From JAPOXR01 sp965221815 (GTDB lineage: Bacteria; Pseudomonadota; Alphaproteobacteria; Rhodobacterales; Rhodobacteraceae), in NCBI GenBank assembly GCA_965221815.1, contig OZ244915.1, forward strand, positions 1,860,001-1,924,000: 64,000 bases of DNA, in the 5' to 3' direction. Position 1 is the stretch's first letter. Each line of letters opens with the position of its first letter. Made by a program: the position numbers and the translations under genes. The notes under the pieces were generated by a model that was given only the letters and a program-made list of their open reading frames with translations, was not told the origin of the DNA and made no database searches. Positions 8,162 through 17,901 of the stretch are shown in pieces.

Positions 8162-9982
8162 ATGAGGATTAACGATCAGATCGCTGCCGTCACCGAACGT
8201 ATTCAGTTGCGCAGCACAGACAGCCGCAAGGCCTATCTTGACAGAATTCATCGCGCGATCACATCACGTCCGGCACGGGCCCATCTCTCGTGTGGCAACC
8301 AGGCCCATGCCTATGCCGCAATGGGGAATCAAAAAGAGGATCTGGCGGGCGGACGAGTCGCAAATCTCGGCATTGTCACGGCCTATAATGACATGCTCTC
8401 GGCGCATCAGCCCTTCGCCGCATATCCACAGATCATCAAGGAGGCAGCGCGCCAAGCGGGTGGGACGGCACAGGTTGCTGGCGGCGTGCCGGCCATGTGC
8501 GATGGGGTCACTCAGGGTCAGCAGGGCATGGAACTGTCGCTGTTTTCGCGTGATGTCATTGCCCTCGCCGCGAGTGTAGCACTGAGCCACAACACGTTCG
8601 ATGCCGCACTCCATCTGGGAGTCTGCGACAAGATCGTTCCCGGCCTGGTCATTGCAGCGCAGACATTTGGACATATTCCGGCAATATTTGTTCCCGCCGG
8701 ACCCATGGTCTCGGGACTTCCCAATGATCGAAAATCCCGTATCCGTCAGCAATTTGCCGCCGGCGAAGTCGGGCGTGACACGCTCATGCAAGCTGAAATG
8801 GAATCTTATCACGGACCGGGAACCTGCACCTTTTACGGCACGGCGAATTCAAACCAGATGCTGATGGAATTCATGGGGTTGCACCTCCCCGGAACATCAT
8901 TTTTCAATCCCCACACACCCATTCGCGAAGAACTCACGAAAGCGGCCGTCAGACGCGCCCTTGCCATCACTGCGTTGAGCAACGATTATCGACCTGTTGG
9001 CCAGATTTTGGATGAAAAAGCCTTCGTCAACGGCATCGTCGGTCTCATGGCCACGGGCGGATCGACCAATCTGCTGCTGCATCTTCCCGCGATGGCGCGG
9101 GCCGGCGGCATTGAACTTGATGTTGATGATTTCGCGGATATTTCCGAGGTGGTGCCATTGATGGCAAGGGTCTATCCAAACGGTCTGGCGGACATCAATC
9201 ACTTCCATGCCGCCGGAGGACTCGCATTCCTCATTCGTGAATTATTGAATGCGGGCTTGTTGCATGAGGATGTTCAGACCAATGCCGGTACGGGCCTCGA
9301 CAATTATTGCCGGGAACCTAAATTGCGAGACGGCATACTGAACTGGGAAGAGACCCCTTGTGAGTCACAGAACGAGAAAATTCTTCGCCCCGCGGCACGA
9401 CCTTTCTCGCCAACAGGTGGCTTGAAACGTATCCAGGGCAATCTTGGGAAAGGGGCGATGAAGATTTCGGCCGTGGCCTCAGAGCATCAGTCGATCACCG
9501 CGCCCGCACGGGTTTTTTCTGAACCGGACGATGTGAAAGTTGCATTCTCACAGGGCGAACTCAATCAGGACTGTGTGATAATCGTCCGTTTCCAGGGACC
9601 CAAAGCCAATGGGATGCCGGAATTGCATGGGCTGACTCCCAGTCTGTCGGTGCTTCTCGACCGGGGATTTCGTGTCGCCCTGGTGACCGATGGCCGGATG
9701 TCAGGGGCCTCAGGAAAAGTCCCCGCCGCCATCCACCTGTCTCCGGAAGCAGCAGACGGGGGTCCCCTGGCAAGGATTCAAGATGGCGATGTCGTCACTC
9801 TTGATGCCAGGACAGGACGACTCAACGTCATCGGTGTCGACCTGCAGGAACGAGAAATACAGGAGATGCCCGATCACACCGCTTCGGAATTCTGCGGACA
9901 ACAGCTATTCGAGTTGTTTCGTCGCCACGCCGGTCAGTCTGATCAGGGTGCCTCAGCCATTGTCATGAGAGCTGATCAATGA
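8162..9982 (+). CDS. edd: Phosphogluconate dehydratase
   Basis: A 606-residue enzyme of the IlvD/Edd family, the usual length (E. coli Edd is 603). It converts 6-phosphogluconate to 2-keto-3-deoxy-6-phosphogluconate, the first committed Entner-Doudoroff step. The iron-sulfur cluster cysteines are visible in PAMCDGVTQG and GVCDKIVPG, and a further family motif is GPGTCTFYGTANSNQ. The C-terminal half has TDGRMSGASGK. The ATG at 8162 matches the length of homologues; an in-frame TTG at 8141 would add seven residues. Neither has a strong ribosome site. The last codon overlaps the aldolase start (ATGA), so the two are translationally coupled. Confidence 0.95.
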   Translation: MRINDQIAAVTERIQLRSTDSRKAYLDRIHRAITSRPARAHLSCGNQAHAYAAMGNQKEDLAGGRVANLGIVTAYNDMLSAHQPFAAYPQIIKEAARQAGGTAQVAGGVPAMCDGVTQGQQGMELSLFSRDVIALAASVALSHNTFDAALHLGVCDKIVPGLVIAAQTFGHIPAIFVPAGPMVSGLPNDRKSRIRQQFAAGEVGRDTLMQAEMESYHGPGTCTFYGTANSNQMLMEFMGLHLPGTSFFNPHTPIREELTKAAVRRALAITALSNDYRPVGQILDEKAFVNGIVGLMATGGSTNLLLHLPAMARAGGIELDVDDFADISEVVPLMARVYPNGLADINHFHAAGGLAFLIRELLNAGLLHEDVQTNAGTGLDNYCREPKLRDGILNWEETPCESQNEKILRPAARPFSPTGGLKRIQGNLGKGAMKISAVASEHQSITAPARVFSEPDDVKVAFSQGELNQDCVIIVRFQGPKANGMPELHGLTPSLSVLLDRGFRVALVTDGRMSGASGKVPAAIHLSPEAADGGPLARIQDGDVVTLDARTGRLNVIGVDLQEREIQEMPDHTASEFCGQQLFELFRRHAGQSDQGASAIVMRADQ

Positions 9983-10647
9983 CTCCCGATGACAGCAGCA
10001 GATGGCTGCGGCGAGTTTGCCGTGACATTGGTGTCATGCCGGTCCTGACGATCGAATATGCGAAACATTCTGTGCCGCTTGCCCGGGCACTAGCCGACGG
10101 CGGTCTGCATGTCATCGAGGTCACTTTGCGGACTGACGCCGCGCTCGACTCCATCAGGGAAATGTCGGCAGTGTCTGGAATTCTGATCGGTGCCGGCACC
10201 TTGCTGACCCCGGCCTGTGCCGAGAAAGCCAAAAAGGCAGGTGCGGCATTTGGTGTGTCGCCCGGTTCAACAGACGGCCTCATTCAGACGTGTCTTGATC
10301 TCGACCTGCCGCTGCTTCCCGGCGCCGCAACAGCCAGTGAGATCATGGCCCTGTCTGATCTGGGATTCGATTTCGTCAAGTTTTTTCCCGCCGAGACAAA
10401 TGGCGGGCTTGCCGCTCTCTCGGCCCTGGCATCGCCGTTGCCGCATGTCAGCTACTGCCCGACAGGCGGAATTACAGCTGCGAGCGCTGGTCGCTATCTG
10501 GAACATCAGAATATTATTTGCGTTGGTGGCAGTTGGATTGCCCCCGCCGACACGATCATCGCCGAAGACTGGGATCGGATTCGTGCGACGGCGCAGCGAA
10601 CACGTTCTGACAGACCATCATCGCCTTCAGACAACTGCAGTCCTTGA
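9979..10647 (+). CDS. eda: KDPG aldolase (2-keto-3-deoxy-6-phosphogluconate aldolase)
   Basis: A 222-residue class I aldolase that cleaves 2-keto-3-deoxy-6-phosphogluconate to pyruvate and glyceraldehyde 3-phosphate, completing the Entner-Doudoroff pathway. The small TIM barrel shows GMxVLTIE-like strand 1 (MPVLTIEYA), the catalytic Glu in HVIEVTLR, GAGTLLTP, the PGAATASEI loop, the Schiff-base Lys in FDFVKFFPAE, and the phosphate-binding PTGGIT near the end. The start overlaps the edd stop by 4 bp. The C-terminal 20 residues are Ser/Arg rich and not conserved. Confidence 0.95.
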   Translation: MTPDDSSRWLRRVCRDIGVMPVLTIEYAKHSVPLARALADGGLHVIEVTLRTDAALDSIREMSAVSGILIGAGTLLTPACAEKAKKAGAAFGVSPGSTDGLIQTCLDLDLPLLPGAATASEIMALSDLGFDFVKFFPAETNGGLAALSALASPLPHVSYCPTGGITAASAGRYLEHQNIICVGGSWIAPADTIIAEDWDRIRATAQRTRSDRPSSPSDNCSP

Positions 10648-10777
10648 GAGCGCGCCCGAATGGTGCGCAGACCTTCAAGGTCTGTCAACCTCCGGCAGCG
10701 GCAAAACCCGCAGGTCCGCAGACGGTGCGCTGAGACAGGAGCAAAAACATGGTCTGGCCGCCACGGATGACATCTCA

Positions 10778-11749
10778 ATGACAGCGAAATCATCCGTGAA
10801 ATCATGTGGACATGGTCAATATGCCCTGGTTGCCGATATTGGCGGAACCAACACACGCTTTGCCCTGACGACTGGCGAGGCGATTGATTCCAGTTCGGTT
10901 CAGCGGTTTGAGAATACCCGGATCGGTGATCTGAATGCGGCAATTGAAGACTATCTTCGGGCATGCAACAGCCCCGCCCCTCAAGAGGCTTGTATTGCGG
11001 TGGCCGGGCCGGTTGCACAAAATCGCGCAGAATTGACCAATCGGGACTGGGAGATCGTCGGGCAGGATGTGAGTGATCGCCTGGGCGGTATCCCCGTTTA
11101 CCTCATCAATGATCTTCAAGCCGTCGGATATGGATTACATCGACTGCGGAAAGACGATCTGATGACCCTGTTCCAGGGGAGCCACGGGGCGGGAAACCGA
11201 CAACTGGCCATCAATGCCGGTACGGGTTTCAATGCGGTCGTCGTGCACCATGTCGATGGTCATTATCTTGCGGCCCCATCCGAATGCGGTCACACATCGC
11301 TGCCCCATGGCAGTCGGGAGATCGAAATTCTCCGCCAACATATTGAATCCCGGAATGGATTCGCTTCGGTCGAAGACATCCTCTCGGGGCGCGGCGCGAA
11401 AATGGTGGGCAACTGGGCCCGGCAGACATGCGGCACGGCGGACAAGACAGCATCCGAGACCTACCATCGAATTCTCGCCGAAACCCTGGGTGCGATCACC
11501 CGCGACCTGACGCTGACGCATTTGCCCTTCGGTGGCGTTTTTCTGACCGGGGGTGTGGGTCGCGGAATCGCATCGCAGCTCAATCACTCCGGATTTGTCG
11601 AGTCATTTCTGTCCGCCGGCCGGTTTTCAGAATTCATGCGGCAATTCTCGATCCATCTGATCTGCGATGACCAGGTGGCTCTCAAAGGTTGCGCGGTCTG
11701 TCTCGGGCAGCAAATTCCGGCTGGAGGTGACATATCTGATCGTGATTGA
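10778..11749 (+). CDS. glk: Glucokinase
   Basis: A 323-residue glucokinase of the bacterial Glk (ROK-unrelated) family. The phosphate-binding motif DIGGTNTRFAL is at residues 18-28. GPV and the sugar-binding stretch LINDLQAVGYG (catalytic Asp in ND) follow, and GTGFNA and PSECGHTSLP come later. It feeds glucose 6-phosphate to the Entner-Doudoroff genes just upstream. The frame is open far upstream inside eda, but ATG 10778 gives the family's normal length. A weak GGATG lies 9 bases upstream. About 130 bp separate it from eda, so it is probably in the same transcript. Confidence 0.93.
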   Translation: MTAKSSVKSCGHGQYALVADIGGTNTRFALTTGEAIDSSSVQRFENTRIGDLNAAIEDYLRACNSPAPQEACIAVAGPVAQNRAELTNRDWEIVGQDVSDRLGGIPVYLINDLQAVGYGLHRLRKDDLMTLFQGSHGAGNRQLAINAGTGFNAVVVHHVDGHYLAAPSECGHTSLPHGSREIEILRQHIESRNGFASVEDILSGRGAKMVGNWARQTCGTADKTASETYHRILAETLGAITRDLTLTHLPFGGVFLTGGVGRGIASQLNHSGFVESFLSAGRFSEFMRQFSIHLICDDQVALKGCAVCLGQQIPAGGDISDRD

Positions 11750-11947
11750 GTCTTGGCCTCATGCTCTTGCCGCAGAATCTTCGGGGGTTGACCCGCAGGT
11801 TCAGCAACTGGCTGTGAATCCCCGCCCGATCCAGTGAAAAGGCATTGAATGCCACGATTTGTTTCGCCAACCTTGATCGACGTGATGCCGATTGATGGCG
11901 CGACCCGGCCATGCCAATTCACCGACAGGACCAAACCGTCGGGATGT

Positions 11948-13270
11948 TCAGAACACGCGCGTGACCTTTTGCATCAGCGGCATGAGCGCATGCATTTCCG
12001 GACCCTGGGCCTTTCCCGTCAAAGCCTTGCGGAGTGGCATGTAGAGTTGACGTCCCGTACGCCCTGAAGTTTTCCCGACTGCCCGCGTCCAGCTTTCCCA
12101 GGTGCGATCATCAAAAGGAAGTTGCGGAAGGCACTGGAAGGCACCTTCAACAAATTCACGGTCTTCATCACTTACGAGAGGTTGGACCCCGTCGCGCAGC
12201 AATTTCCACCAGGTGGCTAGGTCACTGCGCCGGGTCAAATTCCCACGAACCGCATTCCAAAAAGCCTCTTCAATATTTTCATTGACACCACATGCACGAA
12301 TCTCGTCGGCGATCTCCTCAAAAGGAAGTCGCGCCAGGCTGCGCGCGGTGAGCCCAACGAGGTCGGACTCGTCAAACTTAACCGGTGCTGAACTGAAAGA
12401 AGCCAGCTCAAAGTGACCGGCAAGTTCGTCCAGCGAGCCGCAAAGCTGAATGGGCTTTCCTGAACCAATAAACGCCAGTTGCGATAACAGTGCCATCGGT
12501 TCGATACCCTTGTCCCGCAACTCCCTGATGGACAAGGCCCCCGTTCGTTTGCCCAGTGGCTCGCCTTGCGGACCGGTCAGGAGTGAGTGGTGGGCAAAAG
12601 ATGGGGCGGGTTTCGCCAGACAATGCATCAGTTGAATCTGGGTGGCCGTGTTGGTGACGTGATCGGAACCACGCACAATATGCGTAATTCCCATATCAAG
12701 GTCATCAACGACCGAGGCCAGGGTGTAAAGAAACTGCCCGTCAGCGCGAATCAGCACCGGGTCGGACAGGCTCGACGAATCGATCGAAACGGCACCTTGT
12801 ATTCCATCTTGCCATGCGACTCTTTCACCACTCAGGAAGAAACGCCAATATCCTGGTGCCTGACGTCGAAGCCGATCCTGTTCTGCTGTCGACAGGTTCC
12901 GTGCATTTCGGTCATAGATCGGTGGGCGCCCCATACTCAACAGTGTCTTTCGCCGCAGCGCAAGTTCACTTTGCGATTCAAAACACTCGTAAAGTCGATC
13001 CTTTTTTCGTAACTGATCGGCTGCCGCGTGGTAGAGATCAATCCGCTCCGATTGGCGCTGCACCCGACTCCAATGCAGACCAAGCCACTCCAGATCGCGG
13101 TGAATTGACTCGACAAATTCCGGTCGTGACCTCTCTGCATCAGTGTCATCCAGACGCAGGATAAACTCTCCGTCCTCGCCGCGGGAAATCAGAAAGTTGA
13201 ACAATGCTGTCCTGACATTCCCGACATGGAGATGACCGGTTGGTGATGGGGCAAATCGGGTTATGGTCAT
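11948..13270 (-). CDS. gltX: Glutamate--tRNA ligase
   Basis: A 440-residue class I aminoacyl-tRNA synthetase. It starts with the glutamyl signature RFAPSPTGHLHVGN (the HIGH element reads HLHVG). FILRLDDTDAERS follows, then the VRGSDH region and a KMSKR-equivalent PLGKRTGALSI near residue 245. The C-terminal helical anticodon-binding part is short, as in the second GluRS of alphaproteobacteria, some of which charge tRNA-Gln for later amidation. A tRNA-Gln gene does occur at 30284, but which tRNA this enzyme prefers cannot be read here. The start at 13270 is set by homology; an in-frame extension to 13345 lacks conserved sequence. It lies downstream of nadE on the same strand. Confidence 0.92.
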   Translation of the reverse strand: MTITRFAPSPTGHLHVGNVRTALFNFLISRGEDGEFILRLDDTDAERSRPEFVESIHRDLEWLGLHWSRVQRQSERIDLYHAAADQLRKKDRLYECFESQSELALRRKTLLSMGRPPIYDRNARNLSTAEQDRLRRQAPGYWRFFLSGERVAWQDGIQGAVSIDSSSLSDPVLIRADGQFLYTLASVVDDLDMGITHIVRGSDHVTNTATQIQLMHCLAKPAPSFAHHSLLTGPQGEPLGKRTGALSIRELRDKGIEPMALLSQLAFIGSGKPIQLCGSLDELAGHFELASFSSAPVKFDESDLVGLTARSLARLPFEEIADEIRACGVNENIEEAFWNAVRGNLTRRSDLATWWKLLRDGVQPLVSDEDREFVEGAFQCLPQLPFDDRTWESWTRAVGKTSGRTGRQLYMPLRKALTGKAQGPEMHALMPLMQKVTRVF

Positions 13271-13391
13271 GTTGGTCCTTTGCAAACAGTCAAGGAATCG
13301 CCGCCGCCCGCTCCTATGTTCCCCGATGACCTTCGGCAAGTGCACATGGCCGCGACAACCATTTGACAGTTTCTATCGGGAAATGCCGCGC

Positions 13392-15074
13392 CTATGCTGG
13401 ATCATGCGACTGACCGCCCGACTCATCGCGCCAATGATTGACAATCGGATAGCGCCGATCCAGCCAGAGAGCCCGTTCCGTGAGCTTGAGGCCAGGCGCA
13501 GATTGAAATCTCTTATGTTCAGACCCAAAGACCAGTTGTTCAACCCGTCTGACCGTCTCTCCGTCAAAACCGGCGGCCTCAGCCTCCGCGACTGATCGAT
13601 CCTGGTCGATGAGAATCTCGAGGATACCGTCCAGTTCCTCGTATGGCGGCAGACTATCGGAATCGCGCTGTCCCGGGCGCAGCTCCGCCGAGGGTGGCTT
13701 TTCCAGAATCTGGTCAGGTATGCACACGCCATCGGGCCCTTTCATCCAGCTCCTGTGATTCCTGTTGCGCCAGCGGCAGCTTTCAAAAACCCGTGTCTTG
13801 TACAAATCCTTGATAGGGTTATAGGCACCGGCCATGTCTCCATAAATGGTCGCATAACCGACAGCGGCTTCCGATTTGTTGCCGGTCGTCAACAACATCT
13901 CGCCAAACTTGTTGGAAACGGCCATCAGTAACAGTCCACGTAACCGCGACTGAATATTCTCTTCGGTGAGGTCCTGCGGATGGCCGGCGAACAGACCCCC
14001 GAGAGCGCAGTCGACTTTCGCCTGCAACCCGTCAATCCTGATTTCATCAATCTGACAGCGCAGATTATTGGCCAATTCGATCGCATCGCTGATCGATTCA
14101 GGCGAGGTATAGGGGGAGGGGAGCGAGATGCAGCGCAGTTGTTCAGGACCCAGCGCATCGGCGGCGATGGTGGCGACAAGCGCCGAGTCAATTCCACCGG
14201 AGAGCCCGATAACTGAACGTGAAAAACCATTCTTAAACACGAAATCACGCACCGCTTCGACCATCGCACGATAGTCCTGCTCCCACTGGTCTGGAAGTTC
14301 CCCGCGTTGCCCATCAACCGCCTGCCACCCGGCATGGCCCTGAACAAAACAAACCGTTACGCAATCAGCATCAAATACCGGCATTTGTATAGCCAGCGCA
14401 CCTCCGGCATTGAGCACAAAGGAACCCCCATCGAAAATCTGGTCATCCTGACCACCAACCATGTTCAGGTAAGCCAATGGAAGACCCGTCTCGATGACCC
14501 GGGCCACCATATGAGAAAGACGGATATCATGTTTGCCGCGATGGTATGGCGAACCGTTCGCCACAAGCAAAATCTCGGCGCCCGACTCCATCAGTGCTTC
14601 GCATACATCTTGCGACCAGGCATCTTCGCAAATCGGCACACCGATCCGTACCGGTCCAATTTTCACTGGACCGCAGATGGGCCCCGAATCAAATAACCGC
14701 ATCTCATCGAACACACCGACATTGGGGAGCTTGTGCTTCAGGATTCGTCCCTTCAACTGACCATCCTGAAAGATGAAATAGGCGTTGCGCAGTTTGCCAT
14801 CGACGATAGACGGTGATCCAAAACCCAATGCCGGACCATCCTTGCAGACGGCTGCGATCCATTCAACCCGGCGCTCGCAGGCATCAATAAAAGCATTTTT
14901 GAGGACCAGGTCCTGGGGAGGATATCCGGCGAGGAACAGTTCGGGGAAAGCCACCAGATCGGCACGCTCATCCCGCGCCTGGCGCCAGTATTTGACGATG
15001 GCCTCGGCATTCTGGCGGATCGCACCGACCGTTGGCCCGGCCTGAACCAGGGACAGGTTAAACCGGTTTGTCAA
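13392..15074 (-). CDS. nadE: Glutamine-dependent NAD+ synthetase
   Basis: A 560-residue two-domain enzyme. The N-terminal nitrilase-type glutaminase has its triad in FPELFLAGY (Glu45), LKHKLPN (Lys113-115 region) and PICEDAW (Cys149). The C-terminal ATP-pyrophosphatase domain has SGGIDSA near residue 293, then LLTTGNKSE and YGDMAGAYNPIKDLYKT. It converts deamido-NAD to NAD with ammonia from glutamine. The likely start is TTG at 15074, with AAGGTGGG just upstream, and it overlaps the end of the preceding gene by 17 bp, indicating coupling. Confidence 0.94.
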   Translation of the reverse strand: MTNRFNLSLVQAGPTVGAIRQNAEAIVKYWRQARDERADLVAFPELFLAGYPPQDLVLKNAFIDACERRVEWIAAVCKDGPALGFGSPSIVDGKLRNAYFIFQDGQLKGRILKHKLPNVGVFDEMRLFDSGPICGPVKIGPVRIGVPICEDAWSQDVCEALMESGAEILLVANGSPYHRGKHDIRLSHMVARVIETGLPLAYLNMVGGQDDQIFDGGSFVLNAGGALAIQMPVFDADCVTVCFVQGHAGWQAVDGQRGELPDQWEQDYRAMVEAVRDFVFKNGFSRSVIGLSGGIDSALVATIAADALGPEQLRCISLPSPYTSPESISDAIELANNLRCQIDEIRIDGLQAKVDCALGGLFAGHPQDLTEENIQSRLRGLLLMAVSNKFGEMLLTTGNKSEAAVGYATIYGDMAGAYNPIKDLYKTRVFESCRWRNRNHRSWMKGPDGVCIPDQILEKPPSAELRPGQRDSDSLPPYEELDGILEILIDQDRSVAEAEAAGFDGETVRRVEQLVFGSEHKRFQSAPGLKLTERALWLDRRYPIVNHWRDESGGQSHDPA

Positions 15075-15516
15075 TTCCCACCTTCTTCAACCCCGCAGGG
15101 GTCACAAAAAACACTTTTCCCTTTGCCCGTTCACATAAACCCTGTTCAATATTCTGGTTAAGACAGTCCGAAGCATTCCCGAGCCCGTCCTGTCGGGTGT
15201 CTCTGAGGACCGCGACGACTTTGCTGGTCGTCAGCTCCTGATCCTTGTGAACCTGCAGAAACGCAGCTGCCACGAGAAACCGGCGGACCTGGGTTTTGTC
15301 TACCTGTATGGCAATCAAATGGGGAAGACTCGCAGCACCTTCATCTGCCTGTTTGTCCCGGGCCCGGGCCGAAGATGTCGCAGCATGCATACGCACTATA
15401 TGATCACCCATGACCGAGACCAGTTCAGGAAGGCTCTCCTTCATAAATTCTTCTGATCCCTCACAGGCGATTTCAATCTTGCCAAGCTTGACTCGCAGCG
15501 AAGATGTCACGGTCAT
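15058..15516 (-). CDS. Conserved-looking protein of unknown function upstream of nadE
   Basis: A 152-residue soluble protein that I do not recognise. The N-terminal third has a beta-alpha pattern (VKLGKIEIACEGSEEFMKESL) that resembles a small regulatory domain. A Lys/Arg-rich linker follows. The C-terminal 90 residues have a helix-rich pattern ending GKVFFVTPAGLKKVG, reminiscent of a winged-helix wing, but this is an impression only. It starts at ATG 15516 with GGAGA very close upstream and overlaps nadE by 17 bp, so it shares a transcript with nadE. No cysteine or histidine clusters, signal or membrane helix are present. Confidence 0.6.
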   Translation of the reverse strand: MTVTSSLRVKLGKIEIACEGSEEFMKESLPELVSVMGDHIVRMHAATSSARARDKQADEGAASLPHLIAIQVDKTQVRRFLVAAAFLQVHKDQELTTSKVVAVLRDTRQDGLGNASDCLNQNIEQGLCERAKGKVFFVTPAGLKKVGIDKPV

Positions 15517-15842
15517 TCTCCAATCATGCGGTGCAATTGACCGCGTCGCCGATGATCCCGGACGGCACGTCGCACAGGCAAGATCTAATCGGTAACCTGC
15601 ATTTCAGTCAACCAATCGTTGTGCCGTCACGAAATGTTCAATTCGTATCACTCATCATGGTTCGCATGGATCGGATGGTTCTGCATAAATTCCTGTATTG
15701 CGGTCTATGCCCGGACACTCTGTTTCTGAACTCCCAACTGAAACTGCAATCGCCGGCGCGCTGATCGCGTCACCCAAGTGACTTCAAACCCGTGGGACAA
15801 ACCACTATGAGACAACCAACAGGGTGAAAAACGGAGTTAAGT
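15517..15842. other. Intergenic region between divergent genes, no gene seen
   Basis: About 325 bp separating the nadE operon from the MORN-repeat gene. Short frames are present but none has a ribosome site or a recognisable product. The only clear element is GGAG at 15833-15836, the ribosome site of the MORN gene. Confidence 0.5.
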
Positions 15843-17282
15843 TTGCGTATTTTTTCTCACGCGGCAAGCCGTTGTTGTTTGACAGGCGGTGGGCTCGCTT
15901 TTGTCATCGCCGTCACAGCATTTGCATCGGAGAATGCAACGTCTCAGGATCGTGATGAAAATATCCGGGGGGAAGAACGGTCTCTCACAACTGTTGTGGT
16001 CCAGCAACCGGGCGTGCGCAGTTACACGGGACAGTGGCAATATGGATTGCAGGACGGCTCTGGCACGGTCACATTTCCCGATGGCACCGTCTATACAGGT
16101 GATTTTGTCGCGGGGGCGGCGCAGGGAAAGGGGACGATGACCTTCAGTGACGGTCGGGTCTACGAGGGAGATTGGAAACACAACCTTTTTGAGGGTATTG
16201 GAAGACTCACCTATCCTGACGGTTCATTCTACGAAGGCAGCTACCAGCAAGGACAACGGCACGGCGAGGGGCAACTCAACCTGGCCGACGGCTACCGGTT
16301 TCTCGGAAACTGGGAGAATGGAGTCCAGCATGGACGAGGAGTTGCAGCCTTGAGCGATGGTGCCGTGTTTGCGGGCGAGTTTGTCGCGGGCCAGGCGCAT
16401 GGCCGAGGTCAGCTCGTACGCGCCGACGGAACCATCTTTGTCGGGGACTGGACAGAAAACCGCTTTACCGGAAACGGGCAATTGTGGAAGCCCGACGGGA
16501 CGATTTGTCGGGGTGAATTTCGTGACGGCTGGCTGCAGGGCAATGGAGAATGCGCAGTTGCCAACAGTTATTGGCTTTCCGGAACATGGGAACAGGGTGT
16601 CTTGTCAGGCCCCGGACAGGGCCGATTTGCTGATGGATCCGCCTATATCGGTTATTTCGACAACGGCGTCTTTGATGGTGAAGGTATCTTACAGCGGCCC
16701 GACGGGACCATCTATGCAGGAGAATGGCAACAGGGCAAAAATCACGGTCAAGGCATCATGGTCACGCCGAACGGCACGCGTTACGAGGGCAGTTTCGTGG
16801 CCGGGCAGATTCATGGTGCCGGCCAGTTGAACCTGCCTGACGGTTCGGTATTCCAGGCGGAGTGGCGCAACGGCCTGATTGAAGGCAGCGGCACTGCGCT
16901 GCTGTCGGATGGCAGCCAATATGTGGGAGAGTTTGCGGCTTCGAAATTCAACGGGAGCGGTCAGTTGACGAACTCTGGAGGCTATAGCTATGACGGCCAG
17001 TGGCAAGACGGTGTCAAACATGGAAGCGGAATCGAAGAGTTTCCGGATGGCCAAATATATGATGGTCTGTTCGTGGGTGGCCAGCGCAGTGGCCGGGGTT
17101 CGCTGAAGACCCCCGAAGGATATCACTACATCGGTAACTGGGAACGTGGTCAACAGAATGGCCAGGGAACAGCCTATTTTCCCAATGGAGACAAATATGT
17201 GGGGCAATTTATGGACGGCATGCCACATGGCGAAGGGCAGATGACATCAGCGGACGGCAAAGTCACCGTGCTGCCCCACTGA
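15843..17282 (+). CDS. Exported protein with 18 tandem MORN repeats
   Basis: A 479-residue protein built almost wholly of 23-residue MORN repeats (pattern YxGxWxxGxxxGxGxxxxxDGxx). I count 18 back-to-back copies with no linker, from about residue 60 to residue 474, leaving a five-residue tail. The first about 35 residues have a charged start and a hydrophobic stretch (GGLAFVIAVTAFA), a probable Sec signal, so the repeat rod is expected in the periplasm or anchored at the membrane. The start is TTG 15843, supported by GGAG 6 bases upstream. MORN repeats form an extended beta sheet used for protein or lipid contacts; in bacteria most have no known role. Repeat 8 is the most degenerate and contains two cysteines. 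Confidence 0.85.
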   Translation: MRIFSHAASRCCLTGGGLAFVIAVTAFASENATSQDRDENIRGEERSLTTVVVQQPGVRSYTGQWQYGLQDGSGTVTFPDGTVYTGDFVAGAAQGKGTMTFSDGRVYEGDWKHNLFEGIGRLTYPDGSFYEGSYQQGQRHGEGQLNLADGYRFLGNWENGVQHGRGVAALSDGAVFAGEFVAGQAHGRGQLVRADGTIFVGDWTENRFTGNGQLWKPDGTICRGEFRDGWLQGNGECAVANSYWLSGTWEQGVLSGPGQGRFADGSAYIGYFDNGVFDGEGILQRPDGTIYAGEWQQGKNHGQGIMVTPNGTRYEGSFVAGQIHGAGQLNLPDGSVFQAEWRNGLIEGSGTALLSDGSQYVGEFAASKFNGSGQLTNSGGYSYDGQWQDGVKHGSGIEEFPDGQIYDGLFVGGQRSGRGSLKTPEGYHYIGNWERGQQNGQGTAYFPNGDKYVGQFMDGMPHGEGQMTSADGKVTVLPH

Positions 17283-17901
17283 CCCCGCAAGGGAAATCGA
17301 CCGCATACGACATGAGTGACCCATCTCCTGTCAATCCCTGCCCACCGGCGTGCAAGTTGTCAAAACGAAGGATCGCATGAGGCTGGTCGAACCGCGCCGG
17401 CTTCACAAAGCACGGGCACCCCAGACTTCGACTTGATTGCCCGGAACCGTCATCACTTCGACCCGAAGCTGCAGGCAGGCATGCGTCAACAAGCTGCGCT
17501 CCGCTCGGGAGCCAGACAGGTCCTGCCCGTTGAGTGTGTGCATCAATCATCACCACGACATATGTTGAACAGTTTGCGGCCATTGGTTTCTCCGTGACTG
17601 AGACGTCGTTTACAATTGGCGCGGTTGCACCGGGCAGACAGGATTGTCGTGGCCAGGACACCACAAAACTCAGCCGGGACTTTTTGCTTGCCACCTCTGA
17701 CTGTTATTGTCTATGATAGGCTCATGGAAGGACAACTGATTAATCAATCAAGTCTGATCAAGACGGTGAATCCGTCCCGTTTGGGGGGCGCTCTTCGACT
17801 TACCATCACGGTCGACTAACCGCTCGTCGGTCTCGACCGTATCTGTTGGGTGCAATGGTGCCCGTGATCAAACACACCTTTCATCATCACTGGAAATCAA
17901 C
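17283..17901. other. Long leader/intergenic region upstream of leuA
   Basis: About 620 bp without a gene I can support. TTGCCA and TATGAT separated by 18 bases near 17690-17720 look like a sigma-70 promoter, which would give leuA a leader of nearly 190 nt. An 8-bp inverted repeat (ACGGTCGA / TCGACCGT, about 17810-17850) lies in that leader. A short frame from ATG 17724 (31 codons) is not leucine-rich enough to claim a leader peptide. Confidence 0.4.

Noticed and set aside
17724..17819. Possible leucine leader peptide and attenuator before leuA
   Set aside because: The frame lacks a run of Leu codons and no terminator with a T-run follows the 8-bp inverted repeat.
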